A program made the translations under genes and the position numbers. From Branchiostoma floridae (Eukaryota > Chordata > Leptocardii > Amphioxiformes > Branchiostomatidae), in the NCBI RefSeq assembly GCF_000003815.2, contig NC_049996.1:16658930-16722929 (forward strand): a stretch of DNA of 64,000 nucleotides, given 5' to 3'. The notes under the pieces were generated by a model that worked only from the letters and a program-made list of their open reading frames with translations, was not told the DNA's origin and did no database searches. Shown in pieces: positions 43,101 to 51,889 of this stretch (position 1 is the stretch's first letter; each line of letters begins with the position of its first letter).

Positions 43101-46100
43101 GGGCCTGCACGCCGCAATGCTGTAGCCTCCACAACAGGCTCCACCACGGGCCTGCACGCCGCAATGCTGTAGCCTCCACAACAGGCTCCACCACGGGCCT
43201 GCACGCCGCAATGCTGTAGCCTCCACAACAGGCTCCACCACGGGCCTGCACGCCGCAATGCTGTAGCCTCCACAACAGGCTCCACCACGGGCCTGCGTGC
43301 CGCAATGCTGTAGCCTCCACAACAGGCTCCACCACGGGCCTGCACGCCGCAATGCTGTAGCCTCCACAACAGGCTCCGCCACGGGCCTGCACGCCGCAAT
43401 GCTGTAGCCTCCACAACAGGCTCCACCACGGGCCTGCACGCCGCAATGCTGTAGCCTCCACAACAGGCTCCACCACGGGCCTGCACGCCGCAATGCTGTA
43501 GCCTCCACAACAGGCTCCACCACGGGCCTGCACGCCGCAATGCTGTAGCCTCCACAACAGGCTCCACCACGGGCCTGCACGCCGCAATGCTGTAGCCTCC
43601 ACAACAGGCTCCACCACGGGCAGCTTTTAGTTCTCATATTGTTCATCTTCAATAGATATCTTCAATAGATATCTTCAATAGATATTCCAGCTTGTTTTTT
43701 TTTACTTTATTACTATGTGTGTGAGGGAGTGAGCGTGAGAGGGATACGGATAGGGAGAGAGAGAGAGAGTGAGAGAGTGAGAGAGAGAGAGGGGGGCTAG
43801 GAAGAGGGGGGCTAGAGAAAGAGAGGGGGCTAGAGAAGGACAGGGGGCTAAAGAGAGAGAGGAGCTAGAGAAGGAGAGGGGTTAAAGAAGAAGAGGGGTT
43901 AAATAAGAAGAGGGGCTAAATAAGAAGAGGGGCTAAATAAGAAGAGGGCTAAATAAGAAGAGGGGTTAAAGAAGTAGAGGGGTTAAATAAGAAGAGGGGC
44001 TAAATAAGAAGAGGGGTTAAATAAGAAGAGGGGTTAAATAAGAAGAGGGGCTAAATAAGAAGAGGGGTTAAATAAGAAGAGGGGTTAAATAAGAAGAGGG
44101 GCTAAATAAGAAGAGGGGCTAAATAAGAAGAGGGGTTAAATAAGAAGAGAGGCTAAATAAGAAGAGGGGCTAAATAAGAAGAGAGGCTAAATAAGAAGAG
44201 GGGCTAAATAAGAAGAGGGGTTAAATAAGAAGAGAGGCTAAATAAGAAGAGGGGCTAAGTCCTGTTAGTATACCGGAGCCTATTCCCGAGTCTATGGGCC
44301 CTGATCGTGAGAACCGCCGTCCTGCCCCGGAGCGGTGCCACTACATTGTTCTGGGGTAAGCAGCGAGAAGGCAGGTGGGCGGGGCGGGCCACAATAGCAA
44401 TCCGAGTTGTCAGGCAGCTCCAGGGGGATTCCGTGGATGTCATCCACTAAAGACTACAATTCATATATATACAGTGTATAATGAATGCCAGAGCGAGAAG
44501 CGACTGTATACAGTGTATGATAAATGTCGAACTTCGTAGAGCAATTACAAAGATAAGAATCTGTAGTCACAAACTGAATATAGAAGCCGGAAGATATTCT
44601 AAACTTTGATTCCCCGTGACCAGAGGTTTTGTCCATTCTGCCCAAATGAGATCGAAGACGAACGTCACTTTGTTATGGATTGTTCTCGATATGATGATAA
44701 ACGCACAGAGCTGTTCACATTACTTTCCACTTGCTCTAAAGACTTTGCTACTCTCTGTTCGATAGATAAATTCAAGTACATTCTGGGAGGCGATAATCCA
44801 CATTGTGTACAAGTAGGCAAATATATCCACGATTGCTTATACCGTAGAACCAATAGTGTAAATGACATGCTAGACCCTTTATGTTGATGTATCCATACCT
44901 ATAGATATCCATATATATGTGTTTAGTTGTACTGTAAGTAGTTGTTATACATGTAGACCTTACGAAAGTCGCTGTACTTTTGTCGTGTCAATAAAGATTG
45001 TTGTCAGAGCAGGAAGCGACTGTATACAGTGTATAATAAACGCCGGAGCGAACTACTTTCCGGATGGTACCCAGGCTAATAAAGACTACAGTTCTAGTGC
45101 AAGAGTACGGGTAAAACTATCGCCCATGGTCAGAGAAAAAATGTGCGTCTGGGGGTCACAAATGCTGTCGTAAGGATGGTACAGTCTTGGTACATTAAAG
45201 ACATGATGCGTAACAAAGCACATAATCAAAGAAAAACAAAAACAGTTTGATAAAAGTAAACAGTGCCTAAGACCGATATTCATTCAATCTCTACTACTGG
45301 ATAAGTGTCGGATATTACTTCTGGACGTTTCCAGTGACATCCGTTACTCTTCTTCAGCGTCACTAGAATGAGCTAGGAGAAAAAATATTTGTTTAATTGG
45401 ACGGTAAAACAGTTGAAGGTTACGCAGGGTGCTAGTTCATGCTAGGGACGATGAAGAAGGGCGCTGAATGTCACTCGAAACGTTCTGAAGTAATCTCCGT
45501 ATCTTACCCAGTTGTAGAGATTGAATAATCTTTAAAAAACAAACAAGGACAAACAAACAGGCCTTGAACCTTTTGAGGTACGTATCTATGCCTTTAAAAC
45601 CAGTCACTGGTGAAAGGATATTGTGGTATTACCAAAACAAACAAGGCTTCTGACAGTTAACTCTAACACTGGTGGCAACGGTGAGGTCTTCCCATGCTCG
45701 GCCCTGAGGCAAACACCCTCCATGTAAACTGTCAGCCAATTGTAAAACGTTAAAAACGTACTTCTGATCAGCCTTGACAATTATTAATAATGGCCACGTC
45801 ACGCTGCAAATTGAGGACATGTGTCGAACACAATTCACTTATTCAGCTATCCTATCACGGACAATTTGATGTAGATCATTCTAGATACTGACTAAGTCGG
45901 GTTTGTCGTACTTGTTAGAAATCTTGCGGCTAAAAGAACCGCACGAATGGAATGACCTACTACAGCATCAGGTACTATTAGTATTTCCCAGAAGCCGTAT
46001 AACGGCGGATATGTCCTAAAGGAGTAATTACTGGAATTATCCCCGAACCAGCTGTTTCGGCGCTGCTAATTTACCGGTGTCATAGTTGTCAAAACTCTGA

Positions 46101-49100
46101 CTCTACGATAGAAATGACAGCTTGTAATGTGACCCCGATTGTTGTGGATGTTTAGAGGTCACGCGTGCTTTGCCCTTGAGGTCACATTAAGAAGCAGGGC
46201 AGGAGACAGGTGTGTTTAAGAAGGAATGCCTGCCGATTCCGCCAGACAAGATACAGTCTCTGATTACGAGAGCGTTACGTCATCGAATATTTGTACAATT
46301 TGACCGTAAAAACAATTTTAAGTTTGTGTTTGAACTTCAAACCCCAAAACGCTGTGGATGGATTGTAATTTGTGGTAACCGTCCTTTAGTCTTTGATATA
46401 ATGAAGATTACTTTTGATTTGGTACCGCTGAGAGCTTTCTTTAGCACTGCAATAGAAATTCGGGATTTTGTTTCTTCCTTTGGACGTGATGTTTCTAATG
46501 ACAGTCTTTGGATTCGGGAAAATGTGGTGTTGGTTTAGGCCCCCTACACGGTTTGTTTTGGCACTGCAGGAGTGTTTTTGTTGGAGACGCATTTCAAACA
46601 GAAGGGTTCACTAGATTTTCATGAATATTAGCTGGTACCTGGTTGAAACTACACCGTAACACAATAACACGCAAAATGTCGATGTAATCCGTATTTACGT
46701 CAAATAGCAATTACTCAAGCATCTGGATATGATTTTGGAAACGTTCAGACGTTTCAGATTACATCCCTTATCTTTCGTCAGTGACACTGCCTTCTGACCT
46801 TCATCGACGTAACCCGTATTTCTTTTCCTTTGAACTCCAGAGGGGCGCTGCTTTCCGCAGATGTGGACAAGGTCAAGGACATGGTTTCAACATGGCCGCA
46901 CAAGGTGCTCGACTTCCGGAACGTCTACGGCCAATCAGGGATCAGCCCGCTGCAGAACGGTCACGTGGGCAAGGACCAATCGGAGGAGGTCGAGGTGTTC
47001 CCCAAGCGGCCAATCGAATATAGCAACCCGGTGGTGTCGTGGTCACGTGACGTGACGAAGGCAGTTGTTGAAGGTCTGACAACGAAGACCAACTCTGGGT
47101 TCCAAGCAGTTTGTATGCAGAATGTCTTGCCAGGTATGAATTCGAAAACTGAAAAAACAAAAACATCTCAAAAAGTGCATGGATTTTATCAATTTTTTAT
47201 TTCTCCATTTTAGGCTGTCATGTACGAAATTTCATGTTTAGTCCTCTAGCAGATTACTTCTACAAAAATGTTCCGGAAAGCTTTTCCTTGCCATTGAAAA
47301 TTGAAGTTGAATACTAGTAGTTCAAAGATTTGTTTACATACAGTGGCGTGCTAACTAGCTCATCATGATCAAACTCTTGTGTGCGATTTATTAGGGATTT
47401 TTATTCCCCTTTGTGTTTTTTTTGCGTCCAGATAAAGACATGACGAACGATTTCGCTACAGCCGCTCTGGGGGCTGAAAGCCAAGATTCCAAGATGGAAG
47501 GTTAGTACATGTTTTGTATTGTTAGTGTTGAAGCGCCATCTAGCGTCGCTGAATCAAATGCAAGGGAGCGAAGTTTCCTAATAACAGTACAAATTTAGCA
47601 AAAACATATTGCTATTGCTATGTTTATTCTTACTCAAGCACATTCATATTATGGTGACCAGCCCCTCGAGTTCTGTCCTGCTACTTGCTACATTATGAGA
47701 TCGAACTCCACGGGGTGTCCGTTACTTTACTACTACCAATTACCACAAGGGTGGCGGCCGCCTGGTCCATGTCACTGACCTCACTAGTTTGGAGAACAAG
47801 AAAAAGAGACGGAGCAAAAAACAGTTTCCCTTCGGATTGCACCGACTGTATAGTTCATATCGCACCGATAACGTTAGTATGGTTCATTTTGTACTGATGA
47901 AGGTGACAGATAGTCGCCGAAACGTCGACGGAAGAATTAATAGAAGGTTGTGTAACGAAGAAGACTTTGTTCAATTGATCTACCAACCTGATGAAATTAT
48001 TTACGGCGGTTTACCTTCCGTGTAGTTATGTATAACATGAGAGGCATAAAACTGACGTCACTCCCATACTAGATTCGTGGCATGAAGTTGGTTACTCACA
48101 TAGACTTTGTCATACAAACAAACAAATGAAAAACAACAACAAATAAACGCCTTTCTTTCCTCAGGCACGCTTGACGTGTACATGAACGTGTGGCTGAAGT
48201 GGGGGTACAGTAACAGCGAGAAGCTGACCAAGGCTCTGGCGGGCGGGCGGGGCGGGGCGGCCCGTATGCGGCTGCACGCCAGCTCGGCGGTGGTGCATCG
48301 GGCTCACCGCTGTTACAAGTTCGTGGGAGAACTCATTAACACTCTGGACCCGGAGGTATCTACACCGGACTTTCCGCTTCTGGTTTTCTTCTTTAGTGTC
48401 AAACTCATTTCCATTCGCTGTCAGATGCCACCAAAATCGCACTTTTTGAAGACGTTTTAACTGACTTTCCGACTGAATTATTACATGAAAAATGTCTCAT
48501 TCTAGTCACGAGGAAAAATCGTTAGAAAATCATACAAAATCAATCGCATTTCTGTTAAACTTTAATAGTTTTTACTGAGCGTATGCATTTTAAACTGTAC
48601 CTATGTATCTTCTTTCATTTTACGACTTTCAAAATTTGAAACTACGTAGATTCCAACCTATCCTGGATGCCAGGGTGTTTCCAGGGCCTACCCAGGCCAA
48701 CTAAAGTCAGACCGACCCTGATCGTAACAATAGATATGATTGAAATCGGACTGGTGGTCTGGAATCCAGGTTAATTTTTCCAACCAGCGCCCTAAAACTC
48801 CGCTCGGTTCGAATAGAGAGGAGTTTCTAGGAAGCTGATTCAGCGCTGCCTAGATTCACAAAGCGTTGTGTATCTATCAGCTAACCTTTTACCATTGTCA
48901 TTCTTTACTTCGTGAACAAGGTCACAACAGGCTTCGAAGTGTACGAGAACGAGGCTGACCTTGAGGAAAAGTTCAAGGACATCGTCAAGCTGAAGAACTT
49001 GACCTCCCTGACCTTGGCTGGATGTCTTCCCGAGGGAACGTCCCCGGAATATTTACAGGTGTGTTAGCTACGCCTCCTTGCGTACGTGGCAAAATCTGCA

Positions 49101-50837
49101 GTCGATTCCTACAGACGCTTCTTTCACAGTCTACTGAAGTATGAACGCTGTATGTTTGCCCGTAACGATGTGGCACTGAATAAAAGGAAAATATCTTAAT
49201 CAGAAACATTGGGGAACCAAACCCTCCCAGGCAAAAGTAATAAACAGCTAAATCCCAAGTTTTATACCTTTATGATCATATGATAATCATTATGTGCTAT
49301 AAAAAAAGTGTTTTCGTCTTCCATCACTTCAAGCGTGGCGCCAAACCCAGCTAATTTAGATTTCAAGCCAAACTTAGGCAGTGAGTTAGTAGTTGAAATA
49401 CTGAAGTACCCGATTGTCTCGCATTATTTTCTCATACTGAATTAATTATTTTACTTGCAATTCAACTCTATTTATGATAAACTTGTGATTGATAATTCTG
49501 TGCCGGTTCCTTGTAGACGCTTGTGTCCTCCATGACGTTATTAAAGAAGACCTTTATTGAACCTTTTTGATAAAAGTTTATGCCTGTTTCCTCCAGACGC
49601 TGGTGTCATCCATGCCGAACCTGCGGCGGCTGGACGTGCGGAGGAACCCGCTGACCGGCTGGTTCGCCGAGCTGCTGGGCACCGCCTCCCCGCTGCAGTA
49701 CCTCAACATCGCGCAGTGCGGCGTCAGCCAGGTACCGCTATTTAAATCGCAAGTCCTGTGTAGACTCTACCAGGCTTCGTGGATCGGTGGTCTAATTGTA
49801 GAAATTGGACAAATAGAATCTGTAGTACGCTAGGGGAGTTAGCCGGCCAGAAGAGTACGTTTCCTCACCACGAAGTGAGGATAATGACTCTACCGATCCA
49901 CGGAGCCTGGTAGGGGCTAAGTGCTGTGTACTACTGTAGTCTTGTTACTATGTTAAGCCATGTGGTTTTGACGTGTATTGGTTGCAAAACTACTTGCTTG
50001 AAAAGTAAGATATTCAGAAAATCTGGGGTAAGGATAGGAAAAGCATCAACCAAATCGTACTTTGAGTCGTATGTTGGCCGTTGGAAAAGTGTTTCCCTTG
50101 ACATTTTCCGTCGCTCAGATCTACGCATATTCATAGACTTACAGGGCTCTAATAACCTTCCTCAAACAGACTGTTGAAAACTTTTGTTATCTTTGGCAAA
50201 TCCTGACAGTTTTTTTCGTCTCCCCTACAGGTCGACCTGTATTTCATTGCTTACTCTAACCTTCGTCAGGCATACTTTTGATCTTTTGAGCACTTTTCTT
50301 CTTTTTTGGGGGGCAAATTCCAACGAATGTCTTGTGTTCCCTTCACAGATCGACCTGTACTTCCTGGCCAACTCCCATCACATCGGGCAGCTGGAGGAGC
50401 TGGACCTCTCCGGAACGGACCTCACCGGACTCCTGGATGACGTCACACAGCTCCTCCTGCAGGCATCCGGGAACCTGAAGTGGCTGGGCACGGCGGAGTG
50501 CAACCTCGGCGCGCATGCGCAGACGGTCCTGGAGCTGCTGGAAAAGTTGCCATATTTGGAAGAATGGGACCTGAACGATAACGAGTTCACCGAGGAGGAC
50601 GTGTGCAAAATTGTGGAGGCGTGTGCAAAGGTGCCGGGTTTCCACTTCTTGAAGATCACTCCGCCGGCGACGGTAAATAGTGCGGACCCTAAAGAGGGGT
50701 CAAAGGAGGTCAGGCGGTTTGACGGACTGGTGAAGGCCGCGCTGAGGAGAGCATGCGCAGACGAGGACCGTAAGATGAGATGTTTGGTGACGTATAAACT
50801 ACCGGAGTACAAGGACGAACCGCCGACCTTGATATGA
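31673..50837 (+). CDS. Large charged-repeat plus leucine-rich-repeat protein (7 exons, inferred join)
   Basis: Exons: 31673-34005, 46841-47133, 47432-47500, 48165-48355, 48921-49058, 49597-49731 and 50349-50837. Together they total 3648 bases, 1215 residues plus stop, with every phase consistent. The N-terminal 780 residues are low-complexity, basic and acidic, with internal repeats. The C-terminal 440 include an LRR domain (NLTSLTLAGC, MPNLRRLDVRRNPL, LEELDLSGTDLTG, YLEEWDLNDNEF). The spacing of LRRs loosely recalls the LRRC14/PRAME type, but I do not recognise an orthologue. No signal peptide or membrane segment is seen, so it is probably cytoplasmic or nuclear and may act as a scaffold. 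The weak point is the first intron (12.8 kb): without it, exon 1 reads straight into TAG at 34007-34009. Confidence 0.6.
34105..34320. repeat. (GT)n and (GA)n/ctagaga simple sequence
   Basis: A (TG)n run at about 34110-34158 is followed by an imperfect agctagagagag array to about 34312. It lies just after the donor of exon 1. Confidence 0.9.
34318..34428. mobile_element. CCAAGCAG-family foldback (short version)
   Basis: The left 'ggtctccaaacagatgttag' and right 'ccaacctctgcttggagagt' ends are degenerate inverted repeats, with an internal palindrome 'gccggcttttccaaaagcc'. Confidence 0.5.
34430..35600. other. Intron sequence, nothing recognised
   Basis: No conserved frame is seen. A short TAGCCTT/aggcctgtcgaggtta segment near 35082-35112 may be a fragment of the TAGCCTC family. 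Otherwise unremarkable. Confidence 0.3.
35705..35905. mobile_element. TAGCCTC-related element with 'cctacggg' end
   Basis: Begins 'ccaccaggccttcctacggg' with 'gatcgtagaattcggc', contains 'aaattggccaggggagt' and 'tcctctggtagcaaaactcc', and ends near 'gtcgggtagaga'. Another copy of the left part lies at 37350-37510, and the unit is amplified at 25490-25690. Confidence 0.5.
36292..36469. mobile_element. CCAAGCAG-family foldback MITE
   Basis: A 178-bp element starting TAGTCTCCAAGCAGACCCTA and ending TAGGGTCTGCTTGGAGACTA, perfect inverted ends of 20 bp. 'gatagtatcaaagctggcaa' and its complement extend the arms. The interior has a short duplication of 'ccggccaaagggag'. No clear target duplication. 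Confidence 0.8.
36501..36637. mobile_element. CCAAGCAG-family foldback MITE, second copy
   Basis: A 137-bp element starting TAATCTCCAAGCAGATCCTA and ending TAGGATCTGCTTGGAGATTA. It sits only 31 bp downstream of the previous copy. The 9-bp flanks gagcgttcc and gagcaatcc agree at seven positions, a likely decayed target duplication. Confidence 0.8.
37662..38034. mobile_element. Tigger/pogo-like MITE interrupted by another MITE
   Basis: The ends are CAGTAGAAGCC and GGCTTCTACTG flanked by TA on both sides (37660-37661 and 38035-38036), the target choice of Tc1/mariner-type transposons. Without the nested insertion it is 173 bp. The internal words 'ccagttaattgcac' and 'gtgcaatta' continue the inverted ends. 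No transposase. Confidence 0.75.
37682..37872. mobile_element. TAGCCTC-family MITE nested in the Tigger-like MITE
   Basis: A 191-bp foldback starting TAGTCTCTACCAGACTCCGG and ending CCGGAGCCTGGTAGAGACTA. It is flanked by a perfect 9-bp duplication agttaattg (37673-37681 and 37873-37881). Long internal arms include 'gaggaatataaccggcc' and its complement. Confidence 0.85.
38127..38295. mobile_element. Tigger/pogo-like MITE, second tandem copy (right end lost)
   Basis: Same sequence as 37662-38034 without the nested element. The right end is shortened: 'gtgcaatt' joins directly to 'gtactaaaatc', lacking the aaacggcttcta part. Confidence 0.7.
39080..39275 (+). mobile_element. SINE-like element with tRNA B-box-like motif
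   Basis: Contains 'gggttcgaagccctg', close to an RNA polymerase III B box, near its left end. It ends with 'cctggtgtgttatgccatga' and 'accgggtatacaatacaaac', the tail words found at 7829-7882 and 60858-60905. No cloverleaf could be drawn, so this is a SINE candidate rather than a tRNA gene. Confidence 0.45.
39510..40085. repeat. Diverged tandem repeat, three units of about 190 bp
   Basis: Three successive segments share the order 'gaaagctg(g)aa', 'gtgtg', 'gttc(c/t)ggtatttg', 'cgtccttgata(t)', 'ggaatt'. They lie at about 39515-39700, 39718-39895 and 39905-40080. Spacing is regular but similarity is low, so this is an old array. Non-coding. Confidence 0.5.
40717..41096. repeat. 30-bp minisatellite, 13 copies
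   Basis: The unit GAGAATGGTTACCCGGCTAG plus tggaccggcg is repeated 13 times at exact 30-bp spacing. Variants are only ccggcg versus cctgcg and ggcaag versus ggctag. In one plus-strand frame (open 40567-41220) it encodes a ten-residue repeat ENGYPASGPA. No splice sites, start context or domain support that as an exon, so I annotate it as a repeat and discuss it under findings. Confidence 0.95.
41100..42460. other. Intron sequence, nothing recognised
   Basis: A-rich low complexity at 41325-41405 (aatagaa words), a poly(T) at about 41829-41841 and no conserved frame. Confidence 0.3.
42462..42481. repeat. Poly(G) run of about 20
   Basis: An uninterrupted run of G of about 20 bases, downstream of a GT-rich stretch. 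The length may be inexact in the assembly. Confidence 0.9.
42634..43620. repeat. 47-bp minisatellite, 21 copies
   Basis: The unit starts cctgcacgccgcaatgctgt, continues agcctccacaacaggctcca and ends ccacggg. There are exactly 21 units at 47-bp spacing, nearly identical. Variants (cctgcgtgcc in units 4 and 15; ccgcc in units 1, 8, 10 and 16) recur, suggesting block homogenisation. Since 47 is not a multiple of three and the unit has no stop on the minus strand, three long minus-strand frames arise that are not genes. Confidence 0.97.
43755..43800. repeat. (GA)n microsatellite
   Basis: Imperfect gagagaga run. Confidence 0.9.
43880..44258. repeat. 17-bp minisatellite
   Basis: The unit gaagaggggctaaataa (c/t variant at the tenth base) is repeated about 20 times, with a few 18-bp or shortened units. 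It grades into ggggctagagaag words on the left. Confidence 0.9.
44466..45045. repeat. About 39-bp tandem units split by a LINE insertion
   Basis: Units 'gagcgagaagcgactgtata' plus 'cagtgtatgataaatg' occur at 44466-44527 and again at 45006-45043. The LINE 3' end lies between the two halves. Confidence 0.6.
44528..45005 (+). pseudogene. LINE C-terminal zinc-knuckle fragment with 3' UTR
   Basis: The fragment begins ITKIRICSHKLNIEAGRY, shifts frame near 44605, then reads IPRDQRFCPFCPNEIEDERH and FVMDCSRYDDKR, to a stop at 44887. CPFC...IEDExHF..C..Y is the C-terminal cysteine/histidine motif of many LINE proteins. The following 115 bases end 'gtcaataaagattgttgtca', a typical LINE 3' end. It is 5'-truncated and frameshifted. 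Confidence 0.75.
45305..45500. repeat. Foldback with 'gaaacgt' core motifs
   Basis: The left arm includes 'attacttctggacgtttcca' and 'actcttcttcagcg'; the right arm is the degenerate complement 'gatgaagaagggcgctgaat', 'ctcgaaacgttctgaagtaa'. Similar words are found at 46745-46790 and 47893-47930. They resemble the ends of Penelope-like retroelements, which carry hammerhead ribozyme motifs. Confidence 0.5.
46841..47133 (+). CDS. Exon 2
   Basis: The acceptor tgaactccag precedes 46841. One base completes an Arg or Ser codon from the previous exon, then the frame reads GALLSADVDKVKDMV and VLDFRNVYGQSG, ending QNVLP at the donor gtatga (47134). Ends phase 1. Compared with the surrounding intronic sequence it is GC-richer, with coding-like codon use. 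Confidence 0.7.
47432..47500 (+). CDS. Exon 3 (23 codons)
   Basis: Acceptor tttgcgtccag and donor gttagt bound a 69-base exon reading DKDMTNDFATAALGAESQD. It is phase 1-1, so it could be skipped in frame. Confidence 0.6.
47893..47930 (+). ncRNA. Hammerhead-ribozyme-like motif in intron 3 of the LRR gene
   Basis: CTGATGA (47894-47900) is followed by a six-pair hairpin GGTGAC-AGATA-GTCGCC (47902-47918, one U.G pair) and then GAAAC and GTC (47919-47926). This is the CUGANGA / stem II / GAAA order of a hammerhead core. Stem III would be only the ACGU overlap, as a dimeric form might use, and stem I is not visible. So it is a motif, not a proven ribozyme. Confidence 0.35.
48165..48355 (+). CDS. 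Exon 4
   Basis: Acceptor tttcctcag and donor gtatct. The exon reads TLDVYMNVWLKWGYSNSEKL, then a Gly/Arg stretch, then HRAHRCYKFVGELINTLDPE. It ends in phase 0. It sits directly before the LRR part and looks helical. Confidence 0.7.
48921..49058 (+). CDS. Exon 5 (first LRR)
   Basis: The acceptor gaacaag lies before 48921 and the donor gtgtgt after 49058; exactly 46 codons, phase 0-0. It reads VTTGFEVYENEADLEEKF and LKNLTSLTLAGCLPEG, the first recognisable leucine-rich repeat strand. Confidence 0.75.
49501..49580 (+). pseudogene. Decayed copy of the exon 6 acceptor and first bases, plus repeat fragment
   Basis: 49501-49537 ('ttccttgtagacgcttgtgt', 'cctccatgacg') matches 49581-49617 at a constant 80-bp offset with about 80 percent identity, including the AG acceptor. 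The 43 bases between carry 'aagacctttattga', a retroposon-tail word. Confidence 0.6.
49597..49731 (+). CDS. Exon 6 (LRRs)
   Basis: Acceptor tttcctccag and donor gtaccg; 45 codons, phase 0-0. It reads TLVSSMPNLRRLDVRRNPL and LQYLNIAQCGVSQ, two repeat strands. A decayed copy of its acceptor and first bases lies exactly 80 bp upstream (see findings). Confidence 0.8.
49761..49919. mobile_element. TAGCCTC-family foldback MITE with 9-bp target duplication
   Basis: The 159-bp element starts TAGACTCTACCAGGCTTCGT and ends CGGAGCCTGGTAGGGGCTA. The flanks are agtcctgtg (49752-49760) and agtgctgtg (49920-49928), one mismatch. It begins 29 bp after the donor of exon 6. Confidence 0.75.
50349..50837 (+). 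CDS. Exon 7 (LRRs and C-terminus)
   Basis: The acceptor cccttcacag precedes 50349, and the TGA stop ends at 50837. It begins IDLYFLANSHHIGQLEELDL and contains three more LRR strands, ending with a basic segment (VKAALRRACADEDRKMRC) and KLPEYKDEPPTLI. The likely poly(A) signal AATAAA is at 50956-50961. Confidence 0.8.
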   Translation: MDLYFLANSHHIGQLEELDLSGTDLTGLLDDVTQLLLQASGNLKWLGTAECNLGAHAQTVLELLEKLPYLEEWDLNDNEFTEEDVCKIVEACAKVPGFHFLKITPPATVNSADPKEGSKEVRRFDGLVKAALRRACADEDRKMRCLVTYKLPEYKDEPPTLI

Positions 50838-50955
50838 AGACTTGGTGTAAAGTGTTCGATATTTTGATACCATTTATAGCGATGTATAAAGCACGTCAAA
50901 GCAAAGTCTATCTGCCTGGATGAACTGGATGTCAAATTCACCTTAAATGATAGCT

Positions 50956-50961
50956 AATAAA
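50956..50961 (+). terminator. Poly(A) signal of the LRR gene
   Basis: The first AATAAA downstream of the stop at 50837, about 120 bases on. The cleavage site is not visible. Confidence 0.5.
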
Positions 50962-51889
50962 TCATTAAGACGGGTATAGCATACATATTTACAGAAGTTT
51001 GAGATGTTAAACGTCCTTGTTATGTTACGGTACTGAAAGAAACTTATACTAAATTTATATTCGCCTGCGTAGCAGCCGACCGATGATGATGATGATGATG
51101 TTATGTGCCCCAAATCGTGCCAGTCATTTTTGGCCGCATCTTTGAAGTATAAAACAACCAACGACAAGTTTCATTTTCAGATACATATAGATACGGATAG
51201 CTTTTTCATATTTGACATTTTTGCGTATCAAATCGAGACAGATACATTTGTATTATGCAATATATGCGTAACTTGTTTGTACTATATCATACTTTGTATG
51301 TATCTTTGTTTCCTTTGAACTATAAGTTAGTATTTGATAAGTTTTGACGACAGATATGATCCACATTTCGATCATTAGCTCGTTACTGTTTGTACATTGT
51401 AATAATTACTATTTAGTAATTTTCCGATTGCCTTATACATGTAAAGTTTGTGGACTTCCTTTGAGTTTGACCCCACGTACTCCATTCGTTGACTCGGATA
51501 ACGAAATAAACAAGCACATCTTTAGTTTATTCATAAGTATCAGACGATGTTTCACGACTATCACAATTTCTGCTAGTACTGACCTGTGCTAGTAGTGAGC
51601 GAACTCAGTTACGCGTATCTGTCTCAGATGGCTTTCGTTATTAAAAGGTGGCCTTGCTTACATGATTCTCGACAGCCAATGATGGAACGTTTGTTTTGCC
51701 AAATATCCCCGGGGGACAATATGAGTTAGTAAGAGCAAGGTGATTAAAAAAAAAAAAAATCTTTCTTTAACCTCCTTGGTAAGAGTTGATAGAGAAATGT
51801 TTCGGGTTAAAGATGTACAATAAAGTGTGTGCGCTGTGTGCTGCGGATCGGTTGTCCATTGTCCTGTAGCTATAGATTCACATCCCGAC

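Noticed and set aside
42634-43620. CRISPR-like regular array
   Set aside because: Units are contiguous copies with no unique spacers, in a eukaryotic intron; it is a minisatellite.
42581-43652. Three overlapping minus-strand frames of about 330-345 residues
   Set aside because: Produced by a 47-bp stop-free unit read in all three phases; no start context, splice sites or domain.
46212-46538. 108-residue plus-strand frame
   Set aside because: No recognisable domain, no splice sites that fit the LRR gene phases, and it lies in the large intron. Left as an unsupported frame.
47685-48025. Two overlapping frames in intron 3 of the LRR gene as a host exon
   Set aside because: The splice phases of exons 3 and 4 already match across this region, and the stretch looks like a retroelement end.
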